Shown here piece after piece: positions 15,661-24,962 of a DNA stretch of 28,131 nucleotides. Made by a program: the position numbers and the translations under genes. This DNA comes from an uncultured Pseudomonas sp. (GTDB taxonomy: Bacteria > Pseudomonadota > Gammaproteobacteria > Pseudomonadales > Pseudomonadaceae), in the NCBI RefSeq assembly GCF_946885955.1, contig NZ_CAMPHI010000056.1:1-28131 (forward strand), read 5' to 3'. Under the pieces are notes generated by a model. It was not told where the DNA came from and made no database searches. It was given only the letters and a program-made list of their open reading frames with translations. Numbering within the stretch: the stretch's first letter is position 1; every line of letters begins with the position of its first letter.

Positions 15661-18600
15661 TCAGATATCTTGTGGCAAAGGTTGTGGCAGAGCTTCGTCG
15701 TCTGTGCCGTCAAGCCAGTCGACCTTGTCCATCTTGCGCACCACGACGAACTCGTCGCGGTTGCAACCGACCGTGCCGTAATAGTTGAAGCCGTAGGCCT
15801 GCTGGGCGTAGCCGCCGATCATGTGGGTGGGCTTGAGCACCACGCGGGTCACCGAGTTGTGGTGGCCGCCGCGGGTCTTGGTGGTCTCGCTGCCGGGCAC
15901 GTTCACGATGCGTTCCTGGGCGTGGTACATCATCACCATGCCGTCCTTGACCCGCTGGCTGACCACCGCACGGGCAGTCAGGGCGCCGTTGGCGTTGAAG
16001 CACTCGACCCAGTCGTTGTCCTCGATGCCGGCACGCTTGGCGTCGGTCTCCGAGAGCCAGATGATCGGCCCGCCACGGCTCAGGGTGAGCATGATCAGGT
16101 TGTCGGTGTAGGTGCTGTGGATGCCCCATTTCTGGTGCGGGGTGATCCAGTTCAGGACGATCTCGGTGTTGCCGTTCGGCCGCTTGCCTTTGACGTAGTC
16201 AATGGTGCGGGTGTTGATCGGCGGCCGGTAGCTCATCATCTGTTCGCCAAACGCCTGCATCCACGGGTGATCCTGGTAGAACTGCTGGCGGCCGGTGATG
16301 GTGCGCCACGGGATGTACTCGTGCACGTTGGTGTAGCCGGCGTTGTAGCTGACGTGTTCGTCTTCCAGGCCTGACCAGGTCGGGCTGGAGATGATCTTGC
16401 GTGGCTGCGCCTGGATATCGCGGAAGCGGATCGCCTCGTGTGCCTTGTTGATCGCCAGGTGGCTGTGATCCAACCCGGTGAACTCGGACAGCGCCGCCCA
16501 GGCCTTGAGCGCCACGTGGCCGTTGGTTTCCGGGGCCAGGGAGAGAATCACCTCGGCCGCATCGATAGCCGACTCGATCTGCGGCCGGCCCTGGCTGACG
16601 CCTTCGGCACGCACCTTGTGGTTCAGTTCGCCGAGGAATTCCACCTCATGCTGAGTGTTCCAGTTGATGCCTTTGCCGCCGTTGCCCAGCTTGTCCAGCA
16701 ATGGGCCGAGGGAGGTGAACTTCTTGTAGATGTTCGGGTAATCGCGCTCGACCACGGTCATGTTCGGGCAGTTCTTGCCCGGCACCGGTGCTTCGCCTGC
16801 GGTTTTCCAGTCGATGCCGCCGAACGGCTGGGCCAGTTCGCCGACGCTGTCGTGCTGCATCGGAATGGTCACCAGGTCCTGCTCGACACCGAGTTGGCCA
16901 ACCGACATTTGCGAGAAGGCCTTGGCGATGCCCTTGTAGATTTCCCAGTCGGAACGCGACTCCCAGGCCGGGTCGATGGCCGCGGACAGCGGGTGGATAA
17001 AGGGGTGCATGTCCGAGGTGTTCATGTCGTCCTTCTCGTACCAGGTCGCCGTCGGCAAGACGATGTCCGAGTAGACGCAGGTCGAGGACATGCGGAAGTC
17101 CAGGGTGGTGACCAGATCGAGCTTGCCGATCGCGCCTTCGTCCACCCACTCGACGTCGCCCGGCTTGAAGCCGCCGCGCTGACCGAGGTCTTCGTTCATC
17201 ACGCCATTCTTGGTGCCGAGCAGGTACTTGAGCATGTACTCGTGGCCCTTGCCCGAGCTGCCCAGCAGGTTGGAACGCCAGATAAACATGTTGCGCGGGA
17301 AGTTGGTCGGGTTGTCCGGCTGCTCGCAGGAGAAGCGCAGGGTGCCGTCCTGCAGCGACTTGAGCACGTAATCCACTGGCGACATGCCGGCCGCCTTGGC
17401 GTCACGGGTGATCTGCAGCGGGTTGCGGTTCATCTGCGGCGCGCTCGGCAACCAGCCGGCGCGTTCGGCGCGGATGTTGTAATCCAGCGCATGCTCGGGG
17501 AACTGCGACTTGTCGGCCAACGGCGAGAGCACTTCGTGCATGCTCATCTTTTCATGGCGCCATTGGGATGAGTGACCATAGAAGAAGCTGGTGCCGTTCA
17601 TCTGCCGTGGCGGACGGCTCCAGTCCAGGCCGAAGGCCAGGGGCAGCCAGCCGCACTGCGGACGCAGTTTTTCCTGGCCGACGTAGTGCGCCCAACCGCC
17701 ACCGGTTTGGCCGACGCAACCGCAAAGCATGAGCATATTGATCAGCCCGCGGTAGTTCATGTCCATGTGGTACCAGTGGTTCATCGCCGCACCGACGATG
17801 ATCATGGAACGGCCCTTGGTCTTGTCGGCGTTATCGGCGAACTCGCGGGCGATCTGGATCGCCTTCTCGCGGCTGACGCCGGTGATCTGCTCCTGCCAGG
17901 CCGGGGTGCCCGGCACGCTGGCGTCGTCATAATCCTTGGCGACGTTACCGCCACCCAGGCCGCGATCGATCGCCAGGTTGGCTGCCGACAGGTCGAACAC
18001 GGTGGCGACCTTGGCTTGGCTGCCGTCGGCCAGGGTGATCGAACGCACCGGCACACGGCGCAGTTGCACGGCTTCGCCGGCGACATGCTGGAAGTGCTCG
18101 TGGGTCTGGCCGCCGAAGTACGGGAAGGCCACTTCTACGACTTCAGCACCCGCGGTCTTATCGTCGATCAAGCTCAGTTGCAGCTTGACCTCACGGCCCT
18201 CGCCGCCCTCGCGGGCTTCGATGTTCCACTTGCCCTTCTCGCCCCAGCGGTAGCCGATCGAACCCAACGGCGAGACCAACTGATTGGTTTCGCTGTCGAG
18301 GGCGATGGTTTTCCACTCGGGGTTGTTTTCCTGGCCGAGGTTGTCGGCGAGGTCGGCGGCGCGCAGGAAGCGATCCGGCTGGTAGCCGTTGAGTTCAGGT
18401 GTAGCGCCCTGATGATCCTTGAGCAACACCAGCACCGGGAAGTCGGTGTAGCGGCGCACGTAATCGGTGAAGTAGGCGCTCGGTTTGTCGAGGTGGAATT
18501 CCTTGAAGATGACGTGGTTGAACGCCTGCGCCAGCGCCGCATCGGTGCCCTGCTTGGGGTTCAGCCAGAGGTCGGTGAGCTTGGCTACCTCGGAGTAGTC

Positions 18601-19446
18601 CGGGGTGATGGAGACGGTCTTGGTGCCCTTGTAACGCACCTCGGTAAAGAAGTGCGCGTCCGGGGTACGCGTCTGCGGCACGTTCGAGCCCCAGGCGATG
18701 ATGTAGTTGGAGTTGTACCAGTCGGCCGACTCCGGCACGTCGGTCTGCTCGCCCCACACCTGCGGCGAGGACGGCGGCAAGTCGCAGTACCAGTCGTAGA
18801 AGCTCAGGCACACGCCGCCGATCAGCGACAGGTAACGGCTGCCCGCGGCGTAGCTGACCATCGACATCGCCGGGATCGGCGAGAAGCCGACCACACGATC
18901 CGGGCCGTACTGCTTGACGGTGTAGACGTTGGCCGCGGCGATGATCTCGTTGACCTCATCCCAGCTGGAACGGATGAAACCGCCCATACCGCGCTTGCTC
19001 TTGTAGCTGGTCGCCTTGACCGGGTCTTCGACGATGCTCGCCCAGGCCTGCACCGGCGCCATGGTGGCCCGCGCTTCGCGCCAGAGCTTGAGCAGCGGCT
19101 TGCGCACCTTGGGGTACTTCAGGCGGTTGGCGCTGTAGATGTACCAGCTGTAGCTGGCGCCACGCGGGCAGCCGCGCGGCTCATGGTTGGGCAGGTCGTT
19201 GCGGGTGCGCGGGTAGTCGGTCTGCTGGGTTTCCCAGGTGATCAGGCCGTTCTTCACGTAGATCTTCCACGAACAGGAACCGGTGCAGTTCACCCCGTGG
19301 GTGGAGCGCACGATCTTGTCGTACTGCCAGCGCGAACGGTAGACGTTCTCCCAATCGCGCGACTCGATGCGGGTTTCGCCATGACCATCGGCGAACTCAC
19401 CTTGTTTGCGATTGAAGAACCGCAGTTGGTCGAGTAGATGACTCAT
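15661..19446 (-). CDS. narG: Respiratory nitrate reductase alpha subunit (Mo-bisMGD)
   Basis: NarG is the catalytic subunit reducing nitrate to nitrite on the cytoplasmic face of the inner membrane. It has 1261 residues, full length. The FS0 ligands H50, C54, C58 and C93 (HGVNCTGSC and GCPRG) and the molybdenum ligand D222 (WYCDLPP) occur at the same numbers as in E. coli NarG. AWGSNVPQTRTPDAHF and the C-terminal GGGWAHYVGQEK and NWITPHQKWG blocks also fit. No Tat signal is expected; the N-terminal RxxFN-like remnant (RFFNRKQGEF) is present as in other NarG proteins. The start at 19446 has GAGG 8 nt upstream. It follows narK2 after a 170-bp gap holding several hairpins and precedes narH by 11 nt. 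Confidence 0.98.
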   Translation of the reverse strand: MSHLLDQLRFFNRKQGEFADGHGETRIESRDWENVYRSRWQYDKIVRSTHGVNCTGSCSWKIYVKNGLITWETQQTDYPRTRNDLPNHEPRGCPRGASYSWYIYSANRLKYPKVRKPLLKLWREARATMAPVQAWASIVEDPVKATSYKSKRGMGGFIRSSWDEVNEIIAAANVYTVKQYGPDRVVGFSPIPAMSMVSYAAGSRYLSLIGGVCLSFYDWYCDLPPSSPQVWGEQTDVPESADWYNSNYIIAWGSNVPQTRTPDAHFFTEVRYKGTKTVSITPDYSEVAKLTDLWLNPKQGTDAALAQAFNHVIFKEFHLDKPSAYFTDYVRRYTDFPVLVLLKDHQGATPELNGYQPDRFLRAADLADNLGQENNPEWKTIALDSETNQLVSPLGSIGYRWGEKGKWNIEAREGGEGREVKLQLSLIDDKTAGAEVVEVAFPYFGGQTHEHFQHVAGEAVQLRRVPVRSITLADGSQAKVATVFDLSAANLAIDRGLGGGNVAKDYDDASVPGTPAWQEQITGVSREKAIQIAREFADNADKTKGRSMIIVGAAMNHWYHMDMNYRGLINMLMLCGCVGQTGGGWAHYVGQEKLRPQCGWLPLAFGLDWSRPPRQMNGTSFFYGHSSQWRHEKMSMHEVLSPLADKSQFPEHALDYNIRAERAGWLPSAPQMNRNPLQITRDAKAAGMSPVDYVLKSLQDGTLRFSCEQPDNPTNFPRNMFIWRSNLLGSSGKGHEYMLKYLLGTKNGVMNEDLGQRGGFKPGDVEWVDEGAIGKLDLVTTLDFRMSSTCVYSDIVLPTATWYEKDDMNTSDMHPFIHPLSAAIDPAWESRSDWEIYKGIAKAFSQMSVGQLGVEQDLVTIPMQHDSVGELAQPFGGIDWKTAGEAPVPGKNCPNMTVVERDYPNIYKKFTSLGPLLDKLGNGGKGINWNTQHEVEFLGELNHKVRAEGVSQGRPQIESAIDAAEVILSLAPETNGHVALKAWAALSEFTGLDHSHLAINKAHEAIRFRDIQAQPRKIISSPTWSGLEDEHVSYNAGYTNVHEYIPWRTITGRQQFYQDHPWMQAFGEQMMSYRPPINTRTIDYVKGKRPNGNTEIVLNWITPHQKWGIHSTYTDNLIMLTLSRGGPIIWLSETDAKRAGIEDNDWVECFNANGALTARAVVSQRVKDGMVMMYHAQERIVNVPGSETTKTRGGHHNSVTRVVLKPTHMIGGYAQQAYGFNYYGTVGCNRDEFVVVRKMDKVDWLDGTDDEALPQPLPQDI

Positions 19447-19521
19447 TTCTTTTTCCTCTAAGGCTTGCCGCGGGATCTACGCCCCGCACACGCAATGATT
19501 CGATTCGTTACCAACTAGTGA

Positions 19522-19590
19522 GTCGCGTAGCGACGACCTCTCTATGCCCTTCTCCCTCGGGAGAAGGTGGCGCGAAGCGCCGGATGAGGG
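19522..19590. repeat. Cluster of three hairpins between narK2 and narG
   Basis: GTCGC-gta-GCGAC (19522-19534), CCTTCTCCC-tc-GGGAGAAGG (19548-19567) and GGCGC-gaa-GCGCC (19569-19581) follow one another, ending ...GGATGAGGG. The second and third form a widely dispersed bacterial repeat of the type CCCTCTCCCnnGGGAGAGGGTGGCGCGAAGCGCC. Inside the nar unit this could stabilise or separate the transporter and enzyme parts of the mRNA. Confidence 0.8.
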
Positions 19591-19616
19591 CCGCTCGCAC
19601 CGCCACGCGCACCATC

Positions 19617-21014
19617 TCAGCAGGGAATTTCCGCGCCCTTGCGCGAGTACCACCACCAGGTCGCCAAAATGCAGCTCACGTAAAACACGATGAACACGTA
19701 CAGAGCCATTTGCGGGCCGCCGGTCAGCGCCATCGATGTGCCGAAGGACTTGGGAATGAAGAAGGCGCCGTAAGCCGCCACCGCCGAGCTGAAGCCGAGC
19801 ACAGCGGCCGCTTCCTTGCCGGCGTTCTTGATCGCCAGCTCCTTGATCGCCGCCGACTGGCCGGCGCTGCTGCGCTCGTGCAGGGTGCGGAAGATCACCG
19901 GAATCATGCGGAAGGTGGAGCCGTTGCCAATGCCAGTGGTGACGAACAGCAGCATGAACATGGCCAGGAAGCCGTAGAAGTTGCCCTCAGTGCCTGCTAC
20001 CGGGATGAAAGCCAGTACGCCGAACACTGCCGCGATCATCACCACGAAGTTCCACAGGGTGACGCGCGCACCGCCCATCTTGTCCGCCAGCCAGCCGCCG
20101 AGCGGGCGCACCAGGGCGCCGACCAGGGGGCCAAGGAAGGCGAACTTGAGCGGATCGACGCCAGGAAACTGGGTCTTGATCAGCATCGGGAAGCCGGCGG
20201 CGAAGCCGATAAAGGAGCCGAACGTGGCCAGATACAGCCAGCACATCAACCAGTTGTGCTTGCGCGTGAAGATCACCGATTGCTCTTTGAAAGACGCCTT
20301 GGCGCTGGACAGGTCGTTCATCCCGAACCAGGCCACCACGGCCACCGCGGCAATGAACGGCACCCAGATGAAACCGGCGTTCTGCAACCACAGCTGGCTG
20401 CCGTCGCCGAGTTCCTGGGCTTGCCCGCCGACCGCGCCGAACAGGCCGGCACCAATCACCAGCGGCACGCAGAACTGCATCACCGAGACGCCGAGGTTAC
20501 CCAGACCGGCATTCAGACCGAGCGCGGTGCCCTGCTGCGACTTGGGATAGAAGAAGCTGATATTGGCCATGCTCGAGGCGAAGTTGCCGCCACCGAAGCC
20601 GCACAGCAGCGCGATGATCACGAACACGCTGTAGGGGGTGCTCTGATCCTGCACAGCAAAGCCCATCCACAGCGCCGGCAACAATAGCGAGGCGGTGCTC
20701 AGCGCGGTCCATTTACGCCCGCCGAAGATCGGCACCATAAAGGAGTAGAAAATCCGCAGCGTAGCGCCGGACAAACCCGGCAGCGCCGCCAGCCAGAACA
20801 GTTGGTCGTTGCTGAAGCTGAAGCCGATGCTGTTCAGGCGCACGGTCACCGCGCTCCAGACCATCCACACGGCGAAGGCCAGCAGCAACGCGGGAATCGA
20901 AATCCACAGGTTGCGGGTTGCGACCGCCTTGCCGCTGCGGCCCCAGAATGTGGGGTCCTCGGGGCGCCAATCGTGGATCAGCGGGCCTTTTTCAGGCTGT
21001 TGCAGGATGGACAT
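19617..21014 (-). CDS. narK2: Nitrate/nitrite transporter, NarK2 type
   Basis: This major facilitator protein has 465 residues and about 12 membrane helices. It belongs to the E. coli NarK-like (type II) branch thought to exchange nitrate for nitrite. Evidence is the long hydrophilic N-terminus (LIHDWRPEDPTFW), then WVxW-like helix 1 with AVTVRLNSIGF, and the NNP signature regions GFGGGNFASSMANISFFYPKSQQG and GLNAGLGNLGVSVMQF (in pieces). The start chosen is the ATG at 21014, with AAGGAG 7 nt away. A GTG at 21020 would overlap narK1 by four bases. Only 2 nt separate it from the narK1 stop, so the two are co-translated. The assignment to K2 rather than K1 rests on sequence type and gene order. 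Confidence 0.93.
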   Translation of the reverse strand: MSILQQPEKGPLIHDWRPEDPTFWGRSGKAVATRNLWISIPALLLAFAVWMVWSAVTVRLNSIGFSFSNDQLFWLAALPGLSGATLRIFYSFMVPIFGGRKWTALSTASLLLPALWMGFAVQDQSTPYSVFVIIALLCGFGGGNFASSMANISFFYPKSQQGTALGLNAGLGNLGVSVMQFCVPLVIGAGLFGAVGGQAQELGDGSQLWLQNAGFIWVPFIAAVAVVAWFGMNDLSSAKASFKEQSVIFTRKHNWLMCWLYLATFGSFIGFAAGFPMLIKTQFPGVDPLKFAFLGPLVGALVRPLGGWLADKMGGARVTLWNFVVMIAAVFGVLAFIPVAGTEGNFYGFLAMFMLLFVTTGIGNGSTFRMIPVIFRTLHERSSAGQSAAIKELAIKNAGKEAAAVLGFSSAVAAYGAFFIPKSFGTSMALTGGPQMALYVFIVFYVSCILATWWWYSRKGAEIPC

Positions 21015-21016
21015 GG

Positions 21017-22288
21017 TCACTCTCCTTCAGAGATACGGGAATACGCAGCCACAGGCGCCGGGCCCATGACTTGGGTTTTGCGAACTTCGCTGAAGTACAT
21101 CCAGATCAGGGAGACCCAGACCACGCCGTACATCAGCATGAAACTCGAGCTGCGCACGCCGGTGAGGTCCACCAGGGCGCCGAACATGATCGGCAGGATG
21201 AAACCGCCCAGGCCGCCGGCGAGGCCGACGATGCCGGAGATGGCGCCGATGTTTTCCGGGTAGTCGTTGGAGATGTACTTGAACACCGAGGCCTTGCCGA
21301 AGGCGAAGGCGACCCCGACGATGAACAGCAGCGCGGTGAAGGCCCAGGCGTTGAGGCCGATGCTGAACGTCTGCGGGCCGTTGACGGTCTGGATGGTCAG
21401 TTCGGTCTGCGGGTAAGAGAGCAGGAACAGGCAGATCCAGCTCACCCACATCACCCACCAGGTCACGCTCTGCGCGCCCCACTTGTCCGACATCCAGCCG
21501 CCCATGGCACGCAGTACGCCGCCCGGCAGGGAGAAGCAGGCGGCCAACAGCGCCGCGCTCTGCAGGCTGAAGCCGTATTCCTGCACGTAGTACTTGGTCA
21601 TCCACAGGGCCAGGGCTACATAGCCGCCGAACACGATCGAGTAGTACTGGCAGTAGCGCAGCACCTTGGGGTCCTTGAGTGCGCGCAGCTGATCGCCCAG
21701 CGACACGCTGCTGCGTATCTGGTGCGTCTTGTTCTGGTAGGTGCAGAACCAGAACAGCAAGGCGGTGATGAACATGATCGCCGAATAGACCTTGGGCACC
21801 ATCTGCCAACTGGCCACCGCGATGATCGCTGGCGCGACGAACTTGGTCAGCGCGGCGCCGGCGTTACCGGCACCGAAGATGCCCATGGCGAACCCCTGGT
21901 TCTGCTTTTCGAACCACTTGGCGACATAGGCGATACCGACCGAGAAAGAGCCGCCAGCCAGGCCGACGAACAGGCCCAGTACCAGGAAGTGCCAGTACTC
22001 GGTGGCCATGCTGATCATGTAGATCGGCAATACGCAGACCAGCATCAGCAGAAAGAATACGATGCGCCCACCGAAACGGTCGGTGAGCATGCCCAGCGGC
22101 AAACGCACCAACGAACCGGTTAGCACAGGTGTGGCGGCCATCAGGCCGAACTGGGTTTCGTTGAGATGCAGCAATTCCTTGATCGGAACGCCGAGGACGG
22201 CGAACATCATCCAGACCATGAAACAGATGGTGAACGCCAGGGTACTCATCCCTAGCACCAGGCCCTGTTGTGCTTTCAGACTTGCCAT
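21017..22288 (-). CDS. narK1: Nitrate transporter, NarK1 type
   Basis: This major facilitator protein has 423 residues and about 12 helices. It belongs to the type I (NasA/NarK1) branch regarded as a nitrate/proton symporter. Supporting segments are VWMMFAVLGVPIKELLHLNETQFG, GMLTDRFGGR and GLAGGSFSVGIAYVAKWF (in pieces), plus the nitrate signature GIFGAGNAGAALTKFVAP. The start is the ATG at 22288, with GAGG 9 nt upstream and MASLKAQQG as the N-terminus. The in-frame ATG at 22315 has no site and coincides with the transcription start predicted from the Anr box. It is the first gene of the nar unit and lies divergent to narX. Confidence 0.92.
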   Translation of the reverse strand: MASLKAQQGLVLGMSTLAFTICFMVWMMFAVLGVPIKELLHLNETQFGLMAATPVLTGSLVRLPLGMLTDRFGGRIVFFLLMLVCVLPIYMISMATEYWHFLVLGLFVGLAGGSFSVGIAYVAKWFEKQNQGFAMGIFGAGNAGAALTKFVAPAIIAVASWQMVPKVYSAIMFITALLFWFCTYQNKTHQIRSSVSLGDQLRALKDPKVLRYCQYYSIVFGGYVALALWMTKYYVQEYGFSLQSAALLAACFSLPGGVLRAMGGWMSDKWGAQSVTWWVMWVSWICLFLLSYPQTELTIQTVNGPQTFSIGLNAWAFTALLFIVGVAFAFGKASVFKYISNDYPENIGAISGIVGLAGGLGGFILPIMFGALVDLTGVRSSSFMLMYGVVWVSLIWMYFSEVRKTQVMGPAPVAAYSRISEGE

Positions 22289-22349
22289 AGCGGACTGCCT
22301 CAATCGCTTAACCATGGCGGCACACTAGGTAGCGAAGCGCTTGGGGCAA

Positions 22350-22363
22350 TTGACTTGGGTCAA
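22350..22363 (-). promoter_or_regulatory. Anr/FNR box of the narK1 promoter
   Basis: TTGACTTGGGTCAA is a symmetrical FNR/Anr-type site with a C/G change in both half-sites from TTGAT-N4-ATCAA. With its centre at -41.5 on the minus strand, transcription would start near 22315. The -10 window (22322-22327) reads TAGTGT, keeping T1, A2 and T6. This leaves about 27 nt of leader to the narK1 ATG. Confidence 0.8.
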
Positions 22364-22400
22364 TTAAGACAGTGCCGCTTCGGCCTACTCTGAGGCCCTA

Positions 22401-22416
22401 TACCTCCTTGGTGGTA
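22401..22416. promoter_or_regulatory. NarL heptamer pair in 7-2-7 arrangement
   Basis: TACCTCC-TT-GGTGGTA forms two inverted heptamers spaced by two bases, the preferred NarL binding geometry. Each matches TACYNMT at six of seven positions, with C instead of T at the last. It lies about 93 bp upstream of the predicted narK1 start and about 115 bp upstream of narX, so phospho-NarL could act on both. Confidence 0.65.
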
Positions 22417-22463
22417 GTACCGCAGCAAGGATAAAAATCCTTTTAAAACATATAGATATGAAT

Positions 22464-22486
22464 AAGCGCTGCGCTTGTTCGAACAA
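22464..22486. promoter_or_regulatory. Two adjacent palindromes in the narX leader
   Basis: AAGCGC-t-GCGCTT (22464-22476) is followed immediately by the perfect 12-bp palindrome TTGTTCGAACAA (22475-22486). They lie 39-61 bp before the narX start. A further small stem, AAGGAT-aaaa-ATCCTT, is at 22427-22442. They could be operator or leader structures for narXL; no known regulator is assigned. Confidence 0.4.
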
Positions 22487-22524
22487 CCGCGGGCCGTTCG
22501 AGTTCTTTAGAGGTAGTCAGGCCG

Positions 22525-24327
22525 ATGTTGAGATGGATGCGCAATTCCCTGCCGGTCAGAGCCGGCTTCGCGGTGACCCTGATCGCCGTGCTGGCCCTCG
22601 GCAGCTCGCTGAGCGCCGGGCTGATCGCCTGGTTCAGCGAAGACGACGCCGCGGCAATCAACACCGCGGGTTCCCTGCGCATGGCCACCTACCGCATCAA
22701 CTGGCAACTCGAAGCCGGCGCGTCCGCCAAAAGCCTCGCGGCGCTGGGCGATGATCTGCAGCAGCGCCTGGATACCGGCAACCTGCAACAGCGCGTGAGC
22801 ATCGACACGGGCGACCCCTTGTCGAAGACCTACCGCGAGATCCAAAAGCTCTGGCAACAGCAACTGCGCCCGGCGCTGGATCGCGGCGACAAGGCGGCCT
22901 TTCAGCAACACACCGAAGCCTTTATCGAGCAGCTCGAGCATTTCGTCCTGCTGCTGCAGAAACAGAGCGAGCGCCGTCAGGGTTGGCAGCAAAGCATCCA
23001 GGGCGCGGCGCTGTTGATCACCGTAATCATCCTGCTGGTGGGCATGTACGAATTGCAGATCAACGTGATCACGCCGCTGCAGGAACTGGTCAAAGCCGCC
23101 GAACGCTTTCGTAACGGCGACCACAGCGCACGGGTCGAATTCCGCTCCGAGGACGAGCTCGGGCAGATGGCCGAAAGCTTCAACGCCATGGCCGAAACCA
23201 TCGAAGAATCCCACCGCACCCTGGAAAGCCGGGTGGTGCAAAAAACCCTGACCCTGGCGCAAACCAATGCCGCCCTCGAACTGCTCTACCAGAGCAGTAG
23301 CAGCCTGGCCACCCGCCAAGCCAACGCCGAACGCCTCGACGAACTGATCAACCGCTTCCAGCAGCGCCTACCGGGCCTGCGCCTGACCCTGTGCCTGCAG
23401 GACAACCTGCAAGCGCCCGCCGAACAGCTGCTGGCCCTGCACGGCAGCGAAACCCGCGAAGTCTGCGCACGCACCGATTGCGACACCTGCGAACGCAAGA
23501 ACAACCCCGACCAGGCCGTGTTCGGCATCAGCAACCAGGGCAACGACCTCGGCGAGCTGAAAGCCTACTTCCGCGACGGCCACAAACCGGAATCCTGGGA
23601 AACCGCGCTGATCCAGGCCCTGGCCAACCTGATCGGCACGGCGCTGTCGCTCAAGCGCCAACGCGAGCAGGAGCATCGCCTGTTGCTGCTCGACGAACGC
23701 ACCATCATCGCCCGCGAACTGCACGACTCGCTGGCCCAAGCGCTGTCATATATGAAGCTGCAAGTCAGCCGCCTGCAGACCCTGATCCGCCGCGGAGAAA
23801 ATCCCGAAATGCTCGACAGCGTCAGCGGCGAACTGCGCGACGGCTTGAACACCGCCTACCGACAACTGCGCGAATTGCTGACCACCTTCCGCCTGCAAAT
23901 CCAGGACGGCGGCCTCGACCAGGAACTCAAGGACACGGTGGAAGAATTCTCCCAACGCGGCGCCTTCGCCTGCGAACTGCAGATCGACCGGCTGGCGTTC
24001 CAGCTCTCGGCCAGCGAACAGATCCACCTGCTGCAGATCACCCGCGAAGCGCTTTCCAACTGTGCCCGCCATGCCCAGGCCGAGCACGCCTGGCTGTACT
24101 TGCGCCAGGTCGGCGAACAGATCGAACTGCTCGTCGAAGACGACGGCATCGGTTTCAGCCCGGGTTTCGACCCGCGCATGCACCATGGCCTGACTATCAT
24201 GCAAGAGCGCGCCCGCAACCTGCACGGCCAGCTCAGCATCGAATCGCGCGCCCCGCGGGGCACCCGCATCCACCTGCAATTCCGCCCGGATTTCCTCGGG
24301 CGCCACGAACAAGGTAGCGCCGCATGA
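22525..24327 (+). CDS. narX: Nitrate/nitrite sensor histidine kinase
   Basis: NarX is a membrane sensor kinase that senses periplasmic nitrate/nitrite and phosphorylates NarL. The protein has 600 residues. Helix 1 lies at about 13-36. The periplasmic P-box is DDAAAINTAGSLRMATYR (40-57), which includes the conserved nitrate-binding Arg52. Helix 2 is at about 159-178 and HAMP at 180-232. A central module carries the Cys cluster C314, C319, C322 (CARTDCDTC). The HisKA_3 H-box has the phospho-acceptor H400 (ARELHDSLAQALSYMKLQV). The ATPase has its N-box at REALSNCARHA (507-517), a G-box at EDDGIGF (538-544) and a second Gly segment at PRGTRIHL. The ATG at 22525 has an AGG at 4-5 nt or GAGG at 12 nt. 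It overlaps narL by four bases (ATGA). Confidence 0.96.
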   Translation: MLRWMRNSLPVRAGFAVTLIAVLALGSSLSAGLIAWFSEDDAAAINTAGSLRMATYRINWQLEAGASAKSLAALGDDLQQRLDTGNLQQRVSIDTGDPLSKTYREIQKLWQQQLRPALDRGDKAAFQQHTEAFIEQLEHFVLLLQKQSERRQGWQQSIQGAALLITVIILLVGMYELQINVITPLQELVKAAERFRNGDHSARVEFRSEDELGQMAESFNAMAETIEESHRTLESRVVQKTLTLAQTNAALELLYQSSSSLATRQANAERLDELINRFQQRLPGLRLTLCLQDNLQAPAEQLLALHGSETREVCARTDCDTCERKNNPDQAVFGISNQGNDLGELKAYFRDGHKPESWETALIQALANLIGTALSLKRQREQEHRLLLLDERTIIARELHDSLAQALSYMKLQVSRLQTLIRRGENPEMLDSVSGELRDGLNTAYRQLRELLTTFRLQIQDGGLDQELKDTVEEFSQRGAFACELQIDRLAFQLSASEQIHLLQITREALSNCARHAQAEHAWLYLRQVGEQIELLVEDDGIGFSPGFDPRMHHGLTIMQERARNLHGQLSIESRAPRGTRIHLQFRPDFLGRHEQGSAA

Positions 24328-24962
24328 ATGCCCCAACCCGCCACAGCATCCTGCTCGTCGACGATCACCCAATGATGCGCCGCGGCATGCGCCAGCTGCT
24401 CGAACTGGAAGACGACTTCGAGATAGTCGGCGAAGCCAGCCACGGCGGCGAAGTCCTCGAACTGGTCGGGCGCCTGCAACCCGAACTGATCCTGCTGGAC
24501 AACAACATGCCGAACATGAACGGCCTGCAGACCCTGAAACGCCTGCGCGAGCTGCACTACGCCGGCAAGATCCTGATCTTCACCGTATCCGACTCCGAAG
24601 ACGACATCCGCGACGCCATGCGCCTGGATGCCGACGGCTACCTGCTCAAGGACATGGAACCGGAACTGCTGATCCAATCGATCCGCGACGCCCTGCAAGG
24701 CAGCCTGGTGGTCAGCCCCACCCTCACCCGCGTCCTCGCCCAGGCCCTGCGCTCACCCCACACCAACTCGCACGTCGACCTCACCGACCGCGAACGCCAA
24801 GTGCTGAAAACCATCGCCGCCGGCTATAGCAACAAAGTCATCGGCCACAAACTCGGCATCACCGAAGGCACGGTTAAAGTTCATGTGAAGAATTTGCTGC
24901 ACAAACTTGGCCTGCGTTCGCGAGTCGAAGCGGCGGTTTGGGCGATGGAGCATTTGCGCTAA
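24324..24962 (+). CDS. narL: Nitrate/nitrite response regulator
   Basis: NarL is a LuxR-type response regulator activating nar genes when phosphorylated by NarX. The protein has 212 residues. The receiver domain (about 7-125) has the acidic pair D13/D14 (VDDH), phospho-acceptor D59 (LLDNNMP), Thr/Ser at 87-89 (TVSD) and K109 (LLKD), all at E. coli NarL positions. The C-terminal HTH (about 148-208) reads LTDRERQVLKTIAAGYSNK with GITEGTVKVHVKNLLHKL as the recognition region. The ATGA overlap with narX shows translational coupling. The likely target is the 7-2-7 heptamer pair upstream of narK1. Confidence 0.96.
   Translation: MNAPTRHSILLVDDHPMMRRGMRQLLELEDDFEIVGEASHGGEVLELVGRLQPELILLDNNMPNMNGLQTLKRLRELHYAGKILIFTVSDSEDDIRDAMRLDADGYLLKDMEPELLIQSIRDALQGSLVVSPTLTRVLAQALRSPHTNSHVDLTDRERQVLKTIAAGYSNKVIGHKLGITEGTVKVHVKNLLHKLGLRSRVEAAVWAMEHLR

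Noticed and set aside
16438..19437. Long plus-strand open frames opposite narG
   Set aside because: They are shadows of the high-GC narG coding strand with no family likeness, and narG itself is fully supported.
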